Shown in pieces: positions 61,491 to 64,000 of a stretch of 64,000 bases of DNA (position 1 is the stretch's first letter; each line of letters opens with the position of its first letter). The position numbers and the translations under genes were made by a program. Below the pieces are notes generated by a model that searched no databases, was not told where the DNA came from, and was given only the letters and a program-made list of their open reading frames with translations. The stretch lies in contig DLNC01000015.1 of the NCBI GenBank assembly GCA_002478265.1, positions 38,546 through 102,545 of the forward strand. Reading direction: 5' to 3'. The DNA comes from Syntrophaceae bacterium UBA7520 (lineage in GTDB: Bacteria > Desulfobacterota > Syntrophia > Syntrophales > Smithellaceae).

Positions 61491-62780
61491 ATGAGAAACG
61501 CTTACGATGTTTTGAAAGAAAGAGGTTTTATCGAGCAGGTTACGGATGAATCACTGATTTTGGAAATTTTCAAAAAAGGGCCGGTTACTTGCTACATTGG
61601 CTTTGATCCGACGGCGGCGAGTCTGCACATAGGCAGTCTCGTGCCGATTATGGCTCTGGCGCATATGCAGAAAACCGGCAACCGTCCCATCGCGCTGGTG
61701 GGCGGCGGCACGGGTTTGATTGGCGATCCCAGCGGTAAAACTGAGATGCGTCAGGTTTTAAATTTAGAGCAGATCAAGATAAACGCGGCGGCGATTGAAA
61801 AACAACTGTCCCGTTACCTGGATTTTTCCGGAAAAAACAGCGCGCTGCTGCTCAATAACGCTGATTGGCTGACAAATATCAATTATATAGAATTTTTGCG
61901 CGATATCGGGCGCCATTTCAGCGTTAACCGCATGCTGGCGGCGGAAAGTTATAAAATCCGTCTGGAAAAGGGGCTTAATTTTATCGAGTTCAATTATATG
62001 GTTTTGCAGGCATATGATTATCTCCATTTATTTAAGAATTACGGCTGTGAATTACAGATGGGAGGAAACGACCAGTGGGGAAATATGCTGGCCGGCACGG
62101 AATTGATTCGCAAAGTAACGGGCAAGGATGCGCACGCCCTGACCTTTCCGTTGATTACAACTTCACTTGGTCATAAAATGGGTAAAACGGAAAAGGGCAC
62201 CATCTGGCTGGAAGCGAGCCTCACCAAGCCCTATGAATATTACCAGTACTGGGTTAATTGCGATGATGCCGATGTGGGAAGGTTTCTTAAACTGTTTACC
62301 TTTCTGCCGCTGGAGGAAATTTCTGCCGTCCAAAAACTGTCTGATGAAAAACTCAATATGGCTAAAGCTGTTCTGGCCTATGAAGCTACAAAAATAACGC
62401 ACGGGCCTGAAGCGGCGCAGGCTGCCTGGCGCGCATCCATGGAAGCGTTTCATTCCAAACCGGTGGAAAAAAGCCTGTTTCCGTCTAGTGATATACCCCG
62501 TGAGGCGGCCCAGGTTGATACATCCGCCATTCCGCGTTATTGCGTTACAAGAAAAAATGTGGAAGATGGTTTGCAGGTAGCGACGGTATGTTCATCCTCC
62601 GGTTTGACACAGTCAATGTCTGAAGCCAAAAGGCTGATCGCACAGGGAGGCATATATATAAATGACCGGCAGGTGAAATCAGCGGATGAGAAAATTGCAG
62701 CAGGTGATTTTGGTCAGGAAAAAGAAATTCGTTTACGCAAAGGTAAAAAGAAATATCTGATTGTGGAAATAAAAAAATAG
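61491..62780 (+). CDS. tyrS: Tyrosyl-tRNA synthetase
   Basis: A 429-residue class I synthetase. The HIGH signature is in DPTAASLHIGSLVP and the KMSKS loop is LGHKMGKTEKG; a C-terminal S4-like RNA-binding domain (MSEAKRLIAQGGIYINDRQV) follows. Start is the ATG at 61491 with GAAGG 8 bases upstream; the longer frame from 61467 lies inside ymdB. Last protein gene before the rRNA operon. Confidence 0.95.
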   Translation: MRNAYDVLKERGFIEQVTDESLILEIFKKGPVTCYIGFDPTAASLHIGSLVPIMALAHMQKTGNRPIALVGGGTGLIGDPSGKTEMRQVLNLEQIKINAAAIEKQLSRYLDFSGKNSALLLNNADWLTNINYIEFLRDIGRHFSVNRMLAAESYKIRLEKGLNFIEFNYMVLQAYDYLHLFKNYGCELQMGGNDQWGNMLAGTELIRKVTGKDAHALTFPLITTSLGHKMGKTEKGTIWLEASLTKPYEYYQYWVNCDDADVGRFLKLFTFLPLEEISAVQKLSDEKLNMAKAVLAYEATKITHGPEAAQAAWRASMEAFHSKPVEKSLFPSSDIPREAAQVDTSAIPRYCVTRKNVEDGLQVATVCSSSGLTQSMSEAKRLIAQGGIYINDRQVKSADEKIAAGDFGQEKEIRLRKGKKKYLIVEIKK

Positions 62781-62868
62781 CTTTTTGCTGATTCTAGTTT
62801 GTGGGTCAGGGTTGTCTTTTGTTGCGGCAAAAAACATCAGAAATTTAATAAAATATTTAATATTTTTC

Positions 62869-62897
62869 TTGACATAATAATAAAGAGATAGTAAATT
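62869..62897 (+). promoter_or_regulatory. rRNA promoter P1
   Basis: TTGACA (62869-62874), a 17-base spacer and TAAATT (62892-62897). Confidence 0.6.
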
Positions 62898-63041
62898 AGT
62901 TTACAAGGTTCGTCAGCAGAATGCCTGAATTAAGGCAAGTTGAATTTTCATGTTTCACCGATAGAATAATTCGTGATTTCCGGATTTTTCTCATTGTAAC
63001 TGGCTGAACATAAAAAGTTATTTTAAAATTAAATATAGTGC

Positions 63042-63070
63042 TTGACAAACAAATCAGATTGATTTATTTG
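63042..63070 (+). promoter_or_regulatory. rRNA promoter P2
   Basis: TTGACA (63042-63047), a 17-base spacer and TATTTG (63065-63070), about 110 bases before the 16S 5' end. Confidence 0.6.
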
Positions 63071-63090
63071 TCTTCGCTCGTTTTAAAAAG

Positions 63091-63100
63091 GCTCTTTGGA
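63091..63100 (+). promoter_or_regulatory. boxA-like antitermination site
   Basis: GCTCTTTGGA resembles the Nus-factor boxA (TGCTCTTTAACA) and lies in the expected place between P2 and 16S. Confidence 0.55.
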
Positions 63101-63188
63101 AATTGAATAGTGGGAAAATGAATTTGTGGGTCCTATTATTTTTTTGTCACGCGAAACAACGGAAGAGCAATCTTCCTGAGAAGGATTA

Positions 63189-64000
<812 letters not shown>

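Larger units (their letters stand above)
62781..63188 (+). promoter_or_regulatory. rRNA operon leader and promoter region
   Basis: Non-coding leader of the rRNA operon, holding two promoters and a boxA-like site listed separately. Its first part carries GGGTCAGGGTTGTCTTTTG, related to the repeat at 1184. Confidence 0.7.

Overview
The window is bacterial chromosome with densely packed genes. Its last 812 bases are the 5' part of a 16S rRNA gene whose text reads to me as Desulfobacterota (former Deltaproteobacteria), probably a Syntrophales/Smithella-like anaerobe. That placement is by eye and needs a database comparison. The gene content fits an anaerobic syntroph-like deltaproteobacterium: a liv-type ABC importer, bacteriohemerythrin, a ferritin-like protein, a fused B12-binding radical SAM protein, and ECF sigma and sigma-54 signals. 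I see no CRISPR array, prophage, insertion sequence or tRNA gene.

Layout: 1-3.9 kb holds the end of a VWA-domain surface protein, a small PIN/RHH toxin-antitoxin pair lying between two copies of the start of an ECF sigma-factor gene, and that sigma gene with its zinc-finger anti-sigma partner. 4.6-9.9 kb is a minus-strand branched-chain amino-acid-type ABC operon (livK-H-M-G-F) ending in a coupled SGNH-hydrolase-like gene. 10-17.4 kb has exonuclease III, a GAF-like protein, an MFS carrier, a Ski2-like helicase and uvrB. 17.5-25 kb carries hemerythrin, a SWIB protein, a cyclophilin-like protein, an enolase-superfamily/FAD-oxidoreductase/acyltransferase run, a cold-shock gene with a structured leader, and exported proteins. 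25-32 kb has a CARDB protein with a duplicated C-terminal module, a small membrane protein coupled to uvrC, mntP, ogt, and a DUF3300 protein behind a sigma-54 promoter. 31.8-38.5 kb, mostly minus strand, has the LemA/M48/ferritin-like group, obgE-proB, rplU-rpmA and a flavodoxin.

38.7-58 kb has a lytic transglycosylase, the radical SAM protein and a purine-rich stretch: purU, hpt, purE, purD, and a split version of PurH (PurO-type IMP cyclohydrolase next to a stand-alone AICAR transformylase). Also here are tsaC, a cyclophilin, an SLC13 carrier, MscS, a CBS transporter-like protein, a GlmU N-domain-only nucleotidyltransferase and a tRNA dihydrouridine synthase. 58.1-62.8 kb is zapB-like/zapA/6S RNA/rny/ymdB-like/tyrS. 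From 62.8 kb come two tandem promoters, a boxA-like site and the 16S gene, which runs off the window.

Functional themes are DNA repair (xthA, uvrB, uvrC, ogt), purine and one-carbon metabolism, ribosome/RNA biology (L21, L27, ObgE, RNase Y, 6S RNA, TyrS) and cell-envelope stress. The strongest unusual signals are the toxin-antitoxin pair bracketed by sigma-gene direct repeats, the split PurH pair, two paralogous small membrane proteins (one coupled to uvrC), the SGNH-like protein missing expected catalytic residues, a possible small RNA or attenuator ahead of the cold-shock gene, and the 48-nt exact internal duplication in the CARDB gene. No single feature clearly proves a wholly new system.
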